NCBI GenBank assembly: GCA_016840085.1 | Contig: JAEOTA010000073.1 | Span: forward strand, 47,566-111,565 | Length of the DNA: 64,000 bases | Source of the DNA: Promethearchaeota archaeon | Lineage (GTDB): Archaea > Asgardarchaeota > Lokiarchaeia > Sigyniarchaeales > SOKP01 | Direction of reading: 5' to 3' | Shown: one piece after another, positions 46,305 through 55,265 of the stretch | How the letters are laid out: each line of letters starts with the position of its first letter | How positions within the stretch are numbered: the stretch's first letter is position 1 | The notes under the pieces: model-generated | The model's input: only the letters and a program-made list of their open reading frames with translations | Database searches by the model: none | Told to the model about the DNA's origin: nothing | Translations under genes and position numbers: made by a program

Positions 46305-46331
46305 TAATAATAATAATAATAATAATAATAA
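46305..46331. repeat. (TAA)9 microsatellite in the divergent promoter
   Basis: Nine uninterrupted TAA units lie between the divergent GH57 and maltokinase-like genes, about 30 bases before the latter's ATG. It could act as a slippage-prone promoter spacer. Confidence 0.75.
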
Positions 46332-46360
46332 AATATAATTTCTACTTTATAGATTTTGAA
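46332..46360. repeat. 29-base copy of an internal segment of the downstream gene
   Basis: The 29 bases at 46332-46360 are identical to 47642-47670 inside the maltokinase-like gene, where they encode the catalytic-region peptide YNFYFIDFE. The upstream copy ends in the A of the downstream ATG. Confidence 0.8.
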
Positions 46361-48087
46361 TGGTTTTTATGAGTAATTATTTTGATAAAAATTTGATTCA
46401 AGGAATTTATAATTCGAATGAGTTTAAAGGGTGGCTTCTCTCAAGAAGATGGTCGGGGCTAAGTTTGGTATCAAACTTAGAATTTAATATATCTATTGAT
46501 TATTATAAAATCATTGCCAACAGGATATTTCTAACTATTATTAAGATTGAGGGTCATGAATTTTCTAAAACTTATTTTCTCCCTCTAATATATTACGAAA
46601 AAATTGAGAATATTCTAGAACCCACTGAAAAAACAAGAGAAAATATTATAAAACTAACAGAAAATACCTTCAGCAAAAAAATGGCTATTACTATTGAAAA
46701 TGAACAAAAGGTAATAACACTTAATTTATTGGAAGCAGAATTTTGTCTTTACTTTTGGAAGCATATGTTATTCGATAGTAATATTTCTGAAAAGTTTCCA
46801 TCTATGAACTTAGAGTTAACACTCTATACAAAACAATTCGAAGATGAAATCAACATGAAAAAGGTCCAAAATTTAATAGAAGCAGGGTTATACACTGATA
46901 GATATGAATTTTCAATTCAGCAATTAGGAAAAGGAAACACAACTAACATACTATTTTTACTAAGTATTTCCAATAGGAGAAACCCTAATCAAAAACCAAT
47001 TTCATATGTCTTGAAATCTTATAAAGATTACTCTGTAAGCTTAGAACCGTCTACCTTATTTGTACTCGTCAAAAATAAATTTCCTAATGCACCAAAGATA
47101 TATGGTACAATAAAAGTGCAAGAAAAAGAAACTATTGGAATTATCGAAAATGTACCAAATATTGGAAATTTAGGTGATATATATTGGAGTGAAATAAATA
47201 CCATGATCAATAATGTGTTTAAAAATGTCAATGACAATTATTCCCTATATAGTGATAAAGCAAACATTTCGAAATTAATAAAAGAGAATTGCACAGAAAC
47301 GTTAAAAGTATCAACTGAAATTGGGGATTATATTAAAAATTTACATGCATTTTTAATTATACCAGAACAAGCAGAATATAATTCAGAATCCGTGGAAAGT
47401 TCTGTTTATCTTAAAGATTATACAGAAAAACTCAACGCTATTATCTCAGAATTGTTAAATTACATGACTCAACAGCCAGAAAGCGCATTTTTTAATTTAC
47501 CAAAAATTAGTTCCATCTTAATTGATATTAAAGATATTATTGAAAGATTTCGTGCTGAGTTTGAAAAATCAAAAATCACAATCCAACCAGTTCATCAAGA
47601 TTTACATATGGAACAAATTCTTTATAATAAAATTGATAATCAATATAATTTCTACTTTATAGATTTTGAAGGAGATCCACAACTTTCTTTAGAAGAAAAA
47701 AAGGGAAAATTCCCTGTTGAAAAAGATTTAGCTTCTTTTCTAAGAGCATTAAGCTATATAAAATTTAATACTTTGCTTAAATTTATCGAGAATAAAATTA
47801 TTCGAAAAGGTAGATATGAAGTGCCTGAAGAGATTCTTTATAATCTATACTTCAGAAGAGCTGCGAGACCTTTAAATAAAGTTCTAGATATAGTTCTGGA
47901 TGTTTTAAACACGTGGGAGATCAAATTAATGGGTAAAATCTTGAAAAATCTAAATCTAAGTTATATCTTAATCACATATTTCTATATTGAAAGAGCATTA
48001 CACGAATTAAATTATGAAATCCTCTTTCGACCTCATAAAATAATTGTTCCTGTATTAGGGTTAAAAGAAATTGTGGATAAAAGCTAA
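46360..48087 (+). CDS. Maltokinase-like (aminoglycoside-phosphotransferase fold) protein
   Basis: 575 residues. The N-terminal 100 residues (KGWLLSRRWSGLSL, YFLPLIYYEKI) resemble the maltokinase/trehalose-synthase C-terminal region. The kinase core has HQDLHMEQ (H412, D414) and YFIDFEGDP (D435), the Brenner-type catalytic and metal motifs. A helical C-terminal lobe follows. Maltokinases phosphorylate maltose for glycogen-like glucan synthesis. The divergent GH57 gene supports an alpha-glucan role. Start ATG 46360 overlaps the 29-base repeat; ATG 46369 (MSNYFDK) is an alternative. Confidence 0.82.
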   Translation: MVFMSNYFDKNLIQGIYNSNEFKGWLLSRRWSGLSLVSNLEFNISIDYYKIIANRIFLTIIKIEGHEFSKTYFLPLIYYEKIENILEPTEKTRENIIKLTENTFSKKMAITIENEQKVITLNLLEAEFCLYFWKHMLFDSNISEKFPSMNLELTLYTKQFEDEINMKKVQNLIEAGLYTDRYEFSIQQLGKGNTTNILFLLSISNRRNPNQKPISYVLKSYKDYSVSLEPSTLFVLVKNKFPNAPKIYGTIKVQEKETIGIIENVPNIGNLGDIYWSEINTMINNVFKNVNDNYSLYSDKANISKLIKENCTETLKVSTEIGDYIKNLHAFLIIPEQAEYNSESVESSVYLKDYTEKLNAIISELLNYMTQQPESAFFNLPKISSILIDIKDIIERFRAEFEKSKITIQPVHQDLHMEQILYNKIDNQYNFYFIDFEGDPQLSLEEKKGKFPVEKDLASFLRALSYIKFNTLLKFIENKIIRKGRYEVPEEILYNLYFRRAARPLNKVLDIVLDVLNTWEIKLMGKILKNLNLSYILITYFYIERALHELNYEILFRPHKIIVPVLGLKEIVDKS

Positions 48088-48106
48088 ATTTTTTTCTTTA
48101 CTTTAC

Positions 48107-48769
48107 TTAATCAACTTCTTCTTCAGGTATTTTGGCAAATTCAAAGGAAAAATGTGAAGATGATATTTCTACGGGCTGAACCTCTTTCAGATAGGCACTC
48201 TTAATTTTACTTTGATCATCGATTTTAGATGTGGTCCAATTTGCGTTAAATTCGCCTTTGTTAAATAATCTCCAGATGAAACCTTCAACAAATTTTTGAG
48301 GACCAAATTTATTATCTATTAATATATGATTATTTTCACCAATAAATTTACGAAAAAATCCAAGATTATCACATAAATCTAATTTATAATCAATATCATC
48401 CAATTTGCCATAGATTCTTGCGCAATCATTTATTAAGCGAGCTAAATTTTCACCTAACTTTATTTGATCATCCTCATTTTCTTTTTCAATCAATTTTCTT
48501 AAATAACTTCTTTTAACTATAATAAGATCTCTATCATTTAAACATTGAATTGATCCTTTTCGTTTAATGAAATATTTCGATAATTCCAAGTAATTTCTTA
48601 TTAGATCTGCTTTAGAAATTCCTAATTTTGTACGAATTTTATCAAGATTATTATTTAATTCTTCATCGATTCTAACAGTTATAACGCTTGTTGAATCTGT
48701 TAACTTATTCTGCCTATCTAAAGCAATTTTCCTTTTAGTTGATAATTTTTGAGCAGGATTTCGACTCAA
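48107..48769 (-). CDS. Ribbon-helix-helix-type DNA-binding protein
   Basis: 220 residues. Residues 28-70 fit a ribbon-helix-helix: a strand (SVITVRIDEELNNNL) followed by two helices (LDKIRTKLGISKADLIRNYL). The C-terminal 140 residues form an unknown domain with an alternating aromatic pattern (EGFIWRLFNKGEF), which may be the effector part. RHH proteins bind as dimers to short direct or inverted repeats. Upstream of its start lies a set of TTGTAAT repeats (48795-48830), a good autoregulation candidate. Confidence 0.72.
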   Translation of the reverse strand: MSRNPAQKLSTKRKIALDRQNKLTDSTSVITVRIDEELNNNLDKIRTKLGISKADLIRNYLELSKYFIKRKGSIQCLNDRDLIIVKRSYLRKLIEKENEDDQIKLGENLARLINDCARIYGKLDDIDYKLDLCDNLGFFRKFIGENNHILIDNKFGPQKFVEGFIWRLFNKGEFNANWTTSKIDDQSKIKSAYLKEVQPVEISSSHFSFEFAKIPEEEVD

Positions 48770-48794
48770 TTATAATCACTTCCTACATTTTTAC

Positions 48795-48830
48795 TTGTAA
48801 TATTTGTAATAATTAATAGTATATGTAATA
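48795..48830. promoter_or_regulatory. Direct repeats TTGTAAT upstream of RHH gene
   Basis: TTGTAAT at 48795-48801 and 48804-48810 (spacing 9), with a third TGTAATA at 48824-48830, all within 65 bases of the RHH start (48769). Candidate operator. Confidence 0.45.
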
Positions 48831-49441
48831 TAAGTAACTTATGTATAATAATGATTGTGTTTTACTATTTTTGTCAAAAATCACATAATATTTAATGGGC
48901 AAATAGAATATATCTTATTATAATTTTACTCAAATATTATTAAACATATTTAGATTTAACTCTAAACGATCTATATTTAATATATTTTCCTTTAATTTAG
49001 TTTTAATTGAAAAATTTATTTTTTATTTTATTTACCTTAAATATATAACTTCTTTATAAGGATTTAAGATATATGTTTTATTGATAAACCTTTTACATAT
49101 TAATTAAAATATTATTTGTATTAAATAATTTTAAAAAAACTAATGAAAAACAATATCTAATCATAAAAATAGTTGAAATTTCATCTTAGTGGAATTCCTA
49201 TGGTATCTTTAATAATTTTTGTGAATATTTTTATTATAATCAAAATTTGTACTTTAAAAGTTTTTTGATTATAAAATAAATTCAATTTTTATAACAGAAG
49301 CATTAATTATCCCTTAATCATAGATCAGTTTATATTTCCCGAATTTAGGCACTTTTGAAAAACTTTATTTTGTTAAACGAACACTTTATTAAATAAATAA
49401 TCCCTAATATAAAAACAATTATTGCATAATTTTAATATCAA

Positions 49442-49457
49442 TTGTAATCATTGTAAT
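49442..49457. promoter_or_regulatory. Direct repeats TTGTAAT upstream of ArsR-like gene
   Basis: TTGTAAT at 49442-49448 and 49451-49457 with the same spacing 9 as upstream of the RHH gene, followed by ATAGTAT in both places. Candidate operator, 113 bases before the ArsR-like ATG. Confidence 0.45.
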
Positions 49458-49492
49458 AAATAGTATTTATTGTATACAAATGAGACACAAGG

Positions 49493-49504
49493 TAAATATA
49501 AATA
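49493..49504 (+). promoter_or_regulatory. Candidate TATA box of ArsR-like gene
   Basis: TAAATATAAATA lies 66 bases before the ATG at 49570. It follows the repeat pair above, so a bound repressor could block it. Confidence 0.4.
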
Positions 49505-49569
49505 CCGTCAAAAATATTGGTTTAATGTAGACAAACTTAAGAAACTTATTAAGGGTTGGATAAGTAGTT

Positions 49570-49893
49570 ATGGAGATCATACAAACTGGTATTTTAGAGG
49601 TTAATTTAAAAAATCAATCTGAATCTATAATAGTAGACTCAGATGACCAAATTGAAAAGATTGTTAAAGCCTTATCTTCACGAACAAGGCGTCAAATCCT
49701 CCATTACATCCAATATGCCCCTATGGATGTTTCAAATATCGCTTCTAGACTAAATATGACAGAAGCTAACATTTCTGCTCAAATTAAAAAACTTGAAGAG
49801 GCAGGTCTAATAATTTGTTCCTACTCATCGGGAGACCATGGCGTGAGAAAATTGAGCTCACTCAAATATAATAAACTTATTATTAGTTTCTGA
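49570..49893 (+). CDS. Winged-helix (ArsR-like) transcriptional regulator
   Basis: 107 residues. The HTH reads IVKALSSRTRRQILHYI, VSNIASRLNMTEANISAQIKKLEEAGLI, a clear ArsR-type winged helix (recognition helix about 54-70). A short N-terminal extension precedes it. The usual metal-binding ELCVCDL cysteines are absent; one Cys (ICSYSSG) follows the recognition helix. So the signal sensed is unknown. Its promoter carries TTGTAAT repeats shared with the divergent RHH gene. Confidence 0.88.
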   Translation: MEIIQTGILEVNLKNQSESIIVDSDDQIEKIVKALSSRTRRQILHYIQYAPMDVSNIASRLNMTEANISAQIKKLEEAGLIICSYSSGDHGVRKLSSLKYNKLIISF

Positions 49894-50314
49894 TTGTCTA
49901 TTTAGTTACTTTCAGAAAATCTTTGATCTCTAATCATTTTTCAATATCATCACAGAGGAAATTATATTAAAAAATATAGATATAACAGAATTCTAGAATT
50001 TAAAAAAACTAATAAAAGGGGATAATTACGATGTCTCGGGATTTCTTGAAGTCTTGTACGAGCTTACGTGGGACTGTAAGATAAGCCGTTTAAAATTCAA
50101 TGAATTAATCATCAAGTTTTGATCATCCTAATTTTTTAAGATCAGATATCTATTGAGATTTTAGCATGTAAGTTTTCTAACTTTATGTCTGTTTTTGATC
50201 GCGTTTTTTGACTTTTTTGTGGATTTTTAATCACAAACATTAAATATATTTTTGGTAATTCGTTAGATAATCCAAATTTTTTCAAAAATAGAAAAAATCG
50301 AGGTTAGATATGTA
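49894..50314. other. 421-base intergenic region, possible short RNA or leader peptide
   Basis: At about 50018-50084 there is a locally less AT-rich patch with an ATG-TAA frame of 17 codons (50031-50084) behind a GGGGATA box. It contains a CTTAC...GTAAG hairpin. It is too short to call a gene. The rest is AT-rich. Confidence 0.35.
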
Positions 50315-51214
50315 ATGAAAAATTTTAAAGATAAAGTAGCAGTCATCACTGGCGCTGCTAGTGGTATTGGTCTTGGAATTGCCAAGAGGGCTGTAAAAGA
50401 AGGCATGAAGGTTGTTATAGCCGATATAGATGAAGAAGCACTATTTTCAGCTGAAAAAGAATTAAAGGAATTAGGAGGCCGTGTAGTAGCAGTGCTTACT
50501 GATGTTTCTAAAGCAGAAGATATTGAAAATCTAGCAAAAAGAACTATTGATGCTTACGGAGAAGTGCATCTGTTATGCAATAATGCAGGAGTAGTAAGAG
50601 CAAGGCTTATTTGGGAATATTCGTTATCTGATTGGAAATGGATAATAGGAGTTAACTAATGGGGAGTTATTCATGGGATTAAAACTTTTATACCAATTAT
50701 GCTAAAGCAGGATAACGAGTGTCATATAGTCAATACAGCCTCTCTTGCAGGTTTAATAACTGCACCTTTAGAAGGAGCTTATAATGTCACGAAACATGGT
50801 GTAGTATCTCTTTCTGAGACGTTATCTACTGAATTGAAGGAAGTAAATTCAAAAATTAAAGTATCTGTGCTCTGTCCTGGATTTGTAAAAACAAATATTT
50901 TAGAGTGTGAAAAACATCGACCGGCAGAATTAAGTGAAGGTGAAATTGACTTTGAAAAGGCTACAGAGGAGTTCATAAAAGAACATCCTGAATATGAAGC
51001 ACATATTAATATGACTATGCAAATGTGGGAGGCGGGTCTTTCACCTGATAAAGCGGGTGATATTGTATTTGAAGCAATAAAGGATGAGGCACTTTATATT
51101 TTAACTGATACAGGTCTTTTTTTCAAGATTATGGCAAAGGATCGAATGAATGATATAATTGAGGCATTCAAGCAAAACAAACAGTATGCAAGAAAAACTC
51201 TAGAGGTTTATTAG
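50315..51214 (+). pseudogene. SDR gene interrupted by one in-frame TAA
   Basis: A 300-codon short-chain dehydrogenase with an in-frame TAA at 50657-50659. The frame is unchanged before and after. The stop sits where SDRs read VN-L-WGVIHGIKTF, so one T to A change (TTA to TAA) explains it. Before it: VITGAASGIGLGIA, ADIDEEALFSAEKEL, NNAGV. After it: NTASL, YNVTKHG (Y-x3-K) and SVLCPGFVKTNI. It is otherwise intact and closed by TAG. It could be a recent nonsense mutation or a sequence error. GAGGTTAGATATGTAATG leads the start. Confidence 0.85.
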
Positions 51215-51243
51215 AAGATTTAAGATTTTTTACTTTCGTAATT

Positions 51244-51258
51244 CTTTTCTTTTTTTTT
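51244..51258 (+). terminator. T-tract after SDR
   Basis: A run of nine or more T close behind the stop at 51214, suited to archaeal termination. Confidence 0.35.
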
Positions 51259-51405
51259 ATATACTGTAAAATTTTAAATTTCTTGAACCTATAAAATATT
51301 TATTTTATACTATGTAGAGTCAACAATATATTTAAATAAGTATAACTTTAATAGAATCATACTAAAATCATCTTTCCAAAAATTTTTAAAAATTGTGAGA
51401 AAATA

Positions 51406-51942
51406 ATGAGTATCAATTCAGGATTTTCAGAAGAAAGTTTAAGAAAAATAGCAGCGCAAAAAATTAGTTTTAGAATTTCTGTGAAGATCCATTTAACTAT
51501 TTTCATTGTTGTTAATTTATTGCTTTTGATAGTAAATGTTTTTTTTACACCGGATTTTTATTGGATTATCTTCCCCTTTTTTTCATGGTTAATAGGAATT
51601 AATATGCACGCTTTAGCATATATTTTATATGCTAGAGGGGTTTATCCAATGGGTAAACGAGGAGTAATTTATCATTTAACCTCTTATATTTTTGTTATGA
51701 TTTTTCTATTTGTAGTTAACTTAACAACATTTCCTGAGTTTTATTGGGTAATTTTTCCTTCAATTTTCTGGGGTGCTGCTGTGATTATACATATATTAGT
51801 CTACATCCAATATTATAGTAGAAAAGCTGAACCAACAGGGAAATGGAAATCGAGAAAAGAGAAAGCAATTGAAAAAGAATTAGAAAAAATGAGGAAAAAG
51901 CAAGAAAAAAAGCAAGAAAAAAAGCAAAATGTGGTTAAGTAA
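51406..51942 (+). CDS. Tandem 2TM-domain membrane protein
   Basis: 178 residues. Two copies of a two-helix unit: the first around residues 25-82 and the second around 90-145, each with a hydrophobic helix, then F(Y/E)W(I/V)IFP and a second helix (FYWIIFPFFSWLIGI; FYWVIFPSIFWGAAV). This recalls the 2TM domain family. A Lys/Glu-rich coiled tail (150-178) follows. The last 14 bases overlap the next gene, a PadR-type regulator, so the pair is likely cotranscribed and coupled. Confidence 0.8.
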   Translation: MSINSGFSEESLRKIAAQKISFRISVKIHLTIFIVVNLLLLIVNVFFTPDFYWIIFPFFSWLIGINMHALAYILYARGVYPMGKRGVIYHLTSYIFVMIFLFVVNLTTFPEFYWVIFPSIFWGAAVIIHILVYIQYYSRKAEPTGKWKSRKEKAIEKELEKMRKKQEKKQEKKQNVVK

Positions 51943-52558
51943 ATTTTTAGATCTTGAAGAAGATCTAGAAAAATTAAGATCTACAATTAAAGAAGAAGTA
52001 TTTGATAATATAAAAAAATACAGACTTACTCCCCTTGAATTTACAATTATAGAGAGCATTTTTAATAGCAAGAGAATCTCTGGATATGACCTGATTCGAA
52101 TTTTGAATAAACATTTTGCTGGTACATGGAAAGCTCAATCAGGAACTATATATCCACTTTTATCTAAGTTAAAAAAGAATGGATTTCTAAAAATTGAACG
52201 TGTTAAAAGTGAGATAGGCCCTGTCAAGAAAGTTTATTCTCTAACTGAAGTAGGGGAAGAATTACTTAAAGTTAAAGTGAATAAGAATTTTCAAGATCAA
52301 TTGAACTTTATTGGGAATTTCTTAATCGAGCTTGCATCAATCTATATTCATTCTTTTTCTGAAGAACGAACGGAAGAAAGAATCAAAGAAGTTCAGAACT
52401 CAGTAAAAAAAGCTTTAGAAAATGTAATAAAAAATATTCCTCCAACCGTGAAATTTAAAACTTTATGTCAAAAATGCGGAACAGAATTTGATCGAAATAT
52501 AGTTAAATTTTGTTCTGAATGTGGAACTCCCTTATTTTCCATAGAAGATAATGAGTAA
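51929..52558 (+). CDS. PadR-family transcription regulator with C-terminal zinc ribbon
   Basis: 209 residues. A charged N-terminal helix (1-30) is followed by the PadR winged helix: TPLEFTIIESIFNSKRISGYDLIRIL, GTIYPLLSKLKKNGFL and VYSLTEVGEELL. The C-terminal 35 residues form a zinc ribbon: CQKCGTEFDRN and CSECGTPLF. PadR proteins repress by binding operator dyads, and the added ribbon may contact another protein. Starts inside the 2TM gene (14-base overlap). The 2TM-PadR coupling hints at sensing at the membrane. Confidence 0.88.
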   Translation: MWLSKFLDLEEDLEKLRSTIKEEVFDNIKKYRLTPLEFTIIESIFNSKRISGYDLIRILNKHFAGTWKAQSGTIYPLLSKLKKNGFLKIERVKSEIGPVKKVYSLTEVGEELLKVKVNKNFQDQLNFIGNFLIELASIYIHSFSEERTEERIKEVQNSVKKALENVIKNIPPTVKFKTLCQKCGTEFDRNIVKFCSECGTPLFSIEDNE

Positions 52559-52608
52559 AGAAAAAAGTTACCAATTCTAAACAAATTTTTTCAGAAAAAT
52601 TAATTTAA

Positions 52609-54192
52609 TTAATTAGTGGTTTTTACTGGTTTTGGTAATTTTTTAACCAGAGCAAGAGGTTCTATCACTTTATCTAAATTTTTAGATTTTTCAGTAATTA
52701 ATGATTTAACGACTTTTCCTTGTTCCATAAATTCTTTTAATTCATCAGAAATTACAGATTTCGTCATTCCCATTGAATGAAGCATATCTAACCCGCTCAC
52801 AATCACCGTTTTAGCAAATTGCGGTATATTTTTGCCCATCCAATTGAATTTTCCAAATGGATTGATGTATCTTTTTAGGAGCATTCTTAACCAGCCTTTA
52901 CTCATGTAATAAGCAGAATACGCTTCAGCTACTAATCGATACATTTCGATATTAGATAGCTGCTCAGTTCGCATCATTGGATGGAACAAATCATAGTGTT
53001 TATAATTATGACTCGTAATCATATTTTTTTTTGACATTTCATTGTAAAAATCAGTTCCTGGAAATGCTGTAATAGGTGTGAATTGAACACAAGTCATATT
53101 GAGAGAACGTGCAAATTGTATGTTTTGCCTAACCATCGTCTTAGTTTCTCCGGGAAATCCAATGATTACTCCTCCAAAAATCGAAATTCCTCTATCTTGA
53201 AGTAAAGATACAACTTTTCTAACCATATCGGGAGTTGTATTTTGCTTATTCATCGCATCAAGGCTTTGTTGATGAACTGATTCAATTCCAAGAAACACTT
53301 GTCTCATACCTGCTTTATGCATTAAATCAATTAACTCTGGATTTCTATATAGAGTATCAGCTCGAGATTGACAAGAAAAATACATTTTGTTCGGAACTCC
53401 TGAACGAATCATAGTTTCAAGAATCTGCTTTGTTCGCTTTATTTTAATTGTAAAATTATCTTCACAGAAAAAGATAAAATCGTTTTTCCAATCGATATCA
53501 TAAATTTCTTGCATAATTCGCTTAGTAGATTTTGTTCGATAGGTTACACGGCGATCTGAATTTCTCCACATTTTTATAATGCAACAGAATTTGCAATTAT
53601 GCGGACAACCTCGTGAAGTCTCAAGTTGCGCTACTCGTGCGCCTAAATATATATATTTTTTATCGTCTAATAAATCTCTTCGAGGCATAGGAAAATTATC
53701 TAAATTAGGTTCAAGCCTTCGATCTTTATTATGTATTACTTGTCCTTCTTTATTTTTATAAGAAACTCCATCAATATCATTTAATGTGGTTTTAGCTCTG
53801 TTTCCATCGAGATATTCTACTAGTTCCCGAAATGTATGTTCTCCTTCACCTCTTACAGCGTAATCTATTGCAGAGTGCTTTGCTACAAATTCAGGAACTA
53901 AAGTTGGTTGATATCCCCCGATTATTGTGGTACAACCATGATCTTTTGCCATTTGAGCTATTTCAAATGCATGAGAGATTTGGGGTGTCATACTTGTGAG
54001 AGCAACTATATCACTATCATTCAATAATGAACGAAATCTCTTCTCATTATACTTATGAACTTTAAAATCGAATAATTTCGCATCATGTTCGGGAACCATA
54101 GCTGCAATTGATATTAAACTTAAGGGAGGTCCCTTAATTATTGCATCAAGTCCAGAACTTAATCGAGCAGGATTAACATATAAAATGTTCAA
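52609..54192 (-). CDS. B12-binding-domain radical SAM protein
   Basis: 527 residues. The N-terminal 150 residues form the B12-binding fold (DIVALTSMTPQISHAFEI, TIIGGYQPTLVP, YAVRGEGEHTF). No DxHxxG was seen, so cobalamin, if bound, would be base-off differently or not bound. The radical SAM core has C196-x3-C200-x2-C203 (SRGCPHNCKFCC). FFCEDNFTIK, FLGIESVHQQSLD and GVIIGFPGET follow. These enzymes methylate or rearrange carbon centres. The C-terminal 100 residues are unknown. Substrate unknown. Confidence 0.9.
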   Translation of the reverse strand: MNILYVNPARLSSGLDAIIKGPPLSLISIAAMVPEHDAKLFDFKVHKYNEKRFRSLLNDSDIVALTSMTPQISHAFEIAQMAKDHGCTTIIGGYQPTLVPEFVAKHSAIDYAVRGEGEHTFRELVEYLDGNRAKTTLNDIDGVSYKNKEGQVIHNKDRRLEPNLDNFPMPRRDLLDDKKYIYLGARVAQLETSRGCPHNCKFCCIIKMWRNSDRRVTYRTKSTKRIMQEIYDIDWKNDFIFFCEDNFTIKIKRTKQILETMIRSGVPNKMYFSCQSRADTLYRNPELIDLMHKAGMRQVFLGIESVHQQSLDAMNKQNTTPDMVRKVVSLLQDRGISIFGGVIIGFPGETKTMVRQNIQFARSLNMTCVQFTPITAFPGTDFYNEMSKKNMITSHNYKHYDLFHPMMRTEQLSNIEMYRLVAEAYSAYYMSKGWLRMLLKRYINPFGKFNWMGKNIPQFAKTVIVSGLDMLHSMGMTKSVISDELKEFMEQGKVVKSLITEKSKNLDKVIEPLALVKKLPKPVKTTN

Positions 54193-54283
54193 ATTTTTTC
54201 TTACCTAAACATTTCTTTTTAGTTTCTAGTTTGAGTAAATATTAATAAACTTTGTTGTTTCTACATAGCTCAAAAAAATCTCT

Positions 54284-55150
54284 TTATGGGTAAAAAGACT
54301 GACTAAGTTCATCATATCTGAAGCCTTTTAGAAACTTTGGGGCTTCTGTTATCCCCGTTCCTCTTATACATATATAATTTAGATTTCTTAAATTCTTTAA
54401 AGACTTGGGTAAATTAAAAACATCATTATGAGCTAAACTTAACTCTTTTAAAGAAGATAATTCCCCCATACCATCGGGTAGTGTGTGCAGGTTATTATAA
54501 TCTAAATAAAAATACTTAAGTGATTTTAATTTCGAAACTCCTTCCGGAATTTTTGTCAACTCGTTAAATTCTAAACTTAACGATTTTAAATGTGTGGCTT
54601 CAAATACTTCTTGCGGAATAGATTTTAAGCCCCATCCGTCTAAATTTATGTGTCTTATGTTGTGAAGTTTTCCATAATCACAATAATCTCGAAATTGGTT
54701 AATTCCAACTACTACTTTCGATTTTAAAAAATCCTGTCCAGAATATTTAAATATTGCTGTATGTAATGTCTGTCCTGCTTTATGCATTTGGATCTTTTCT
54801 CTAAAATCTTCAAGATATACTTTTCTCTTTAATGCAAAATCCTTATCTAACCAGTATCCTTCTTCATGTTTCCAGCTTGCAGCTTCCAAGATCTCTTCTC
54901 GAAGTTTCTCAGATAGTTTTCCACCCGTTAAAAGAGCAAAATAACCTATTACAAAATAGGGAGCCCTCCTAAAACTACGATTATGAACCATTTTCACGAG
55001 GGTGTCGTAGTTTTTCTCGAAGTTTTCCCTTGTAAGGTTCCTCTCGTGAAAAAAGAAATCATGAGATTCCAATCCACACGCATTCAGCATAAAAGATGCT
55101 ATATCAGCTTCCTCATCATCTTCTAATATTTCTACACCTGCTCTCGTCAT
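54284..55150 (-). CDS. Leucine-rich repeat protein
   Basis: 288 residues. The N-terminal 140 residues are a helical region (FERNYDTLVKMV) with no known domain. Then come about five LRRs of the L-x2-L-x-L-x2-N-x-L type (HLKSLSLEFNELTKIPEGV, SLKELSLAHNDVFNLP), ending in a short cap. No signal peptide, so it is cytosolic. LRR proteins bind partners and are abundant in Lokiarchaeia. The upstream gene is SNAP/TPR-like on the same strand. Confidence 0.85.
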   Translation of the reverse strand: MTRAGVEILEDDEEADIASFMLNACGLESHDFFFHERNLTRENFEKNYDTLVKMVHNRSFRRAPYFVIGYFALLTGGKLSEKLREEILEAASWKHEEGYWLDKDFALKRKVYLEDFREKIQMHKAGQTLHTAIFKYSGQDFLKSKVVVGINQFRDYCDYGKLHNIRHINLDGWGLKSIPQEVFEATHLKSLSLEFNELTKIPEGVSKLKSLKYFYLDYNNLHTLPDGMGELSSLKELSLAHNDVFNLPKSLKNLRNLNYICIRGTGITEAPKFLKGFRYDELSQSFYP

Positions 55151-55265
55151 TATTAATAATATGATAATCCTTTAATTTAAATTTCATGTCAAATAAAATG
55201 TTCTTAGTGCTCCAAGAGAAATCATAAAGAGGAATTTTGTTTTAAAAGATGTAGGTTCTTATTTC

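Larger units (their letters stand above)
48770..49569. other. 800-base AT-rich divergent intergenic region
   Basis: No convincing gene. Both ends carry TTGTAAT-type direct repeats near the flanking regulator genes. A TATA-like box (TAAATATAAATA, 49493-49504) sits near the ArsR-like gene. The rest is AT-rich with no obvious RNA. Confidence 0.5.

Noticed and set aside
46300..46335. TAA run as a possible CRISPR or minisatellite array
   Set aside because: A simple trinucleotide repeat with no spacers.
50657..50659. Recoding of TAA as a sense codon in the SDR
   Set aside because: Neither pyrrolysine (TAG) nor selenocysteine (TGA); TAA also ends many intact genes here, so it is a real stop.
52609..54192. 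Radical SAM protein as the sulfatase-maturing enzyme (anSME)
   Set aside because: It has a B12-type N-terminal domain and lacks the extra C-terminal cysteine clusters of anSME; it also lies far from the sulfatases.
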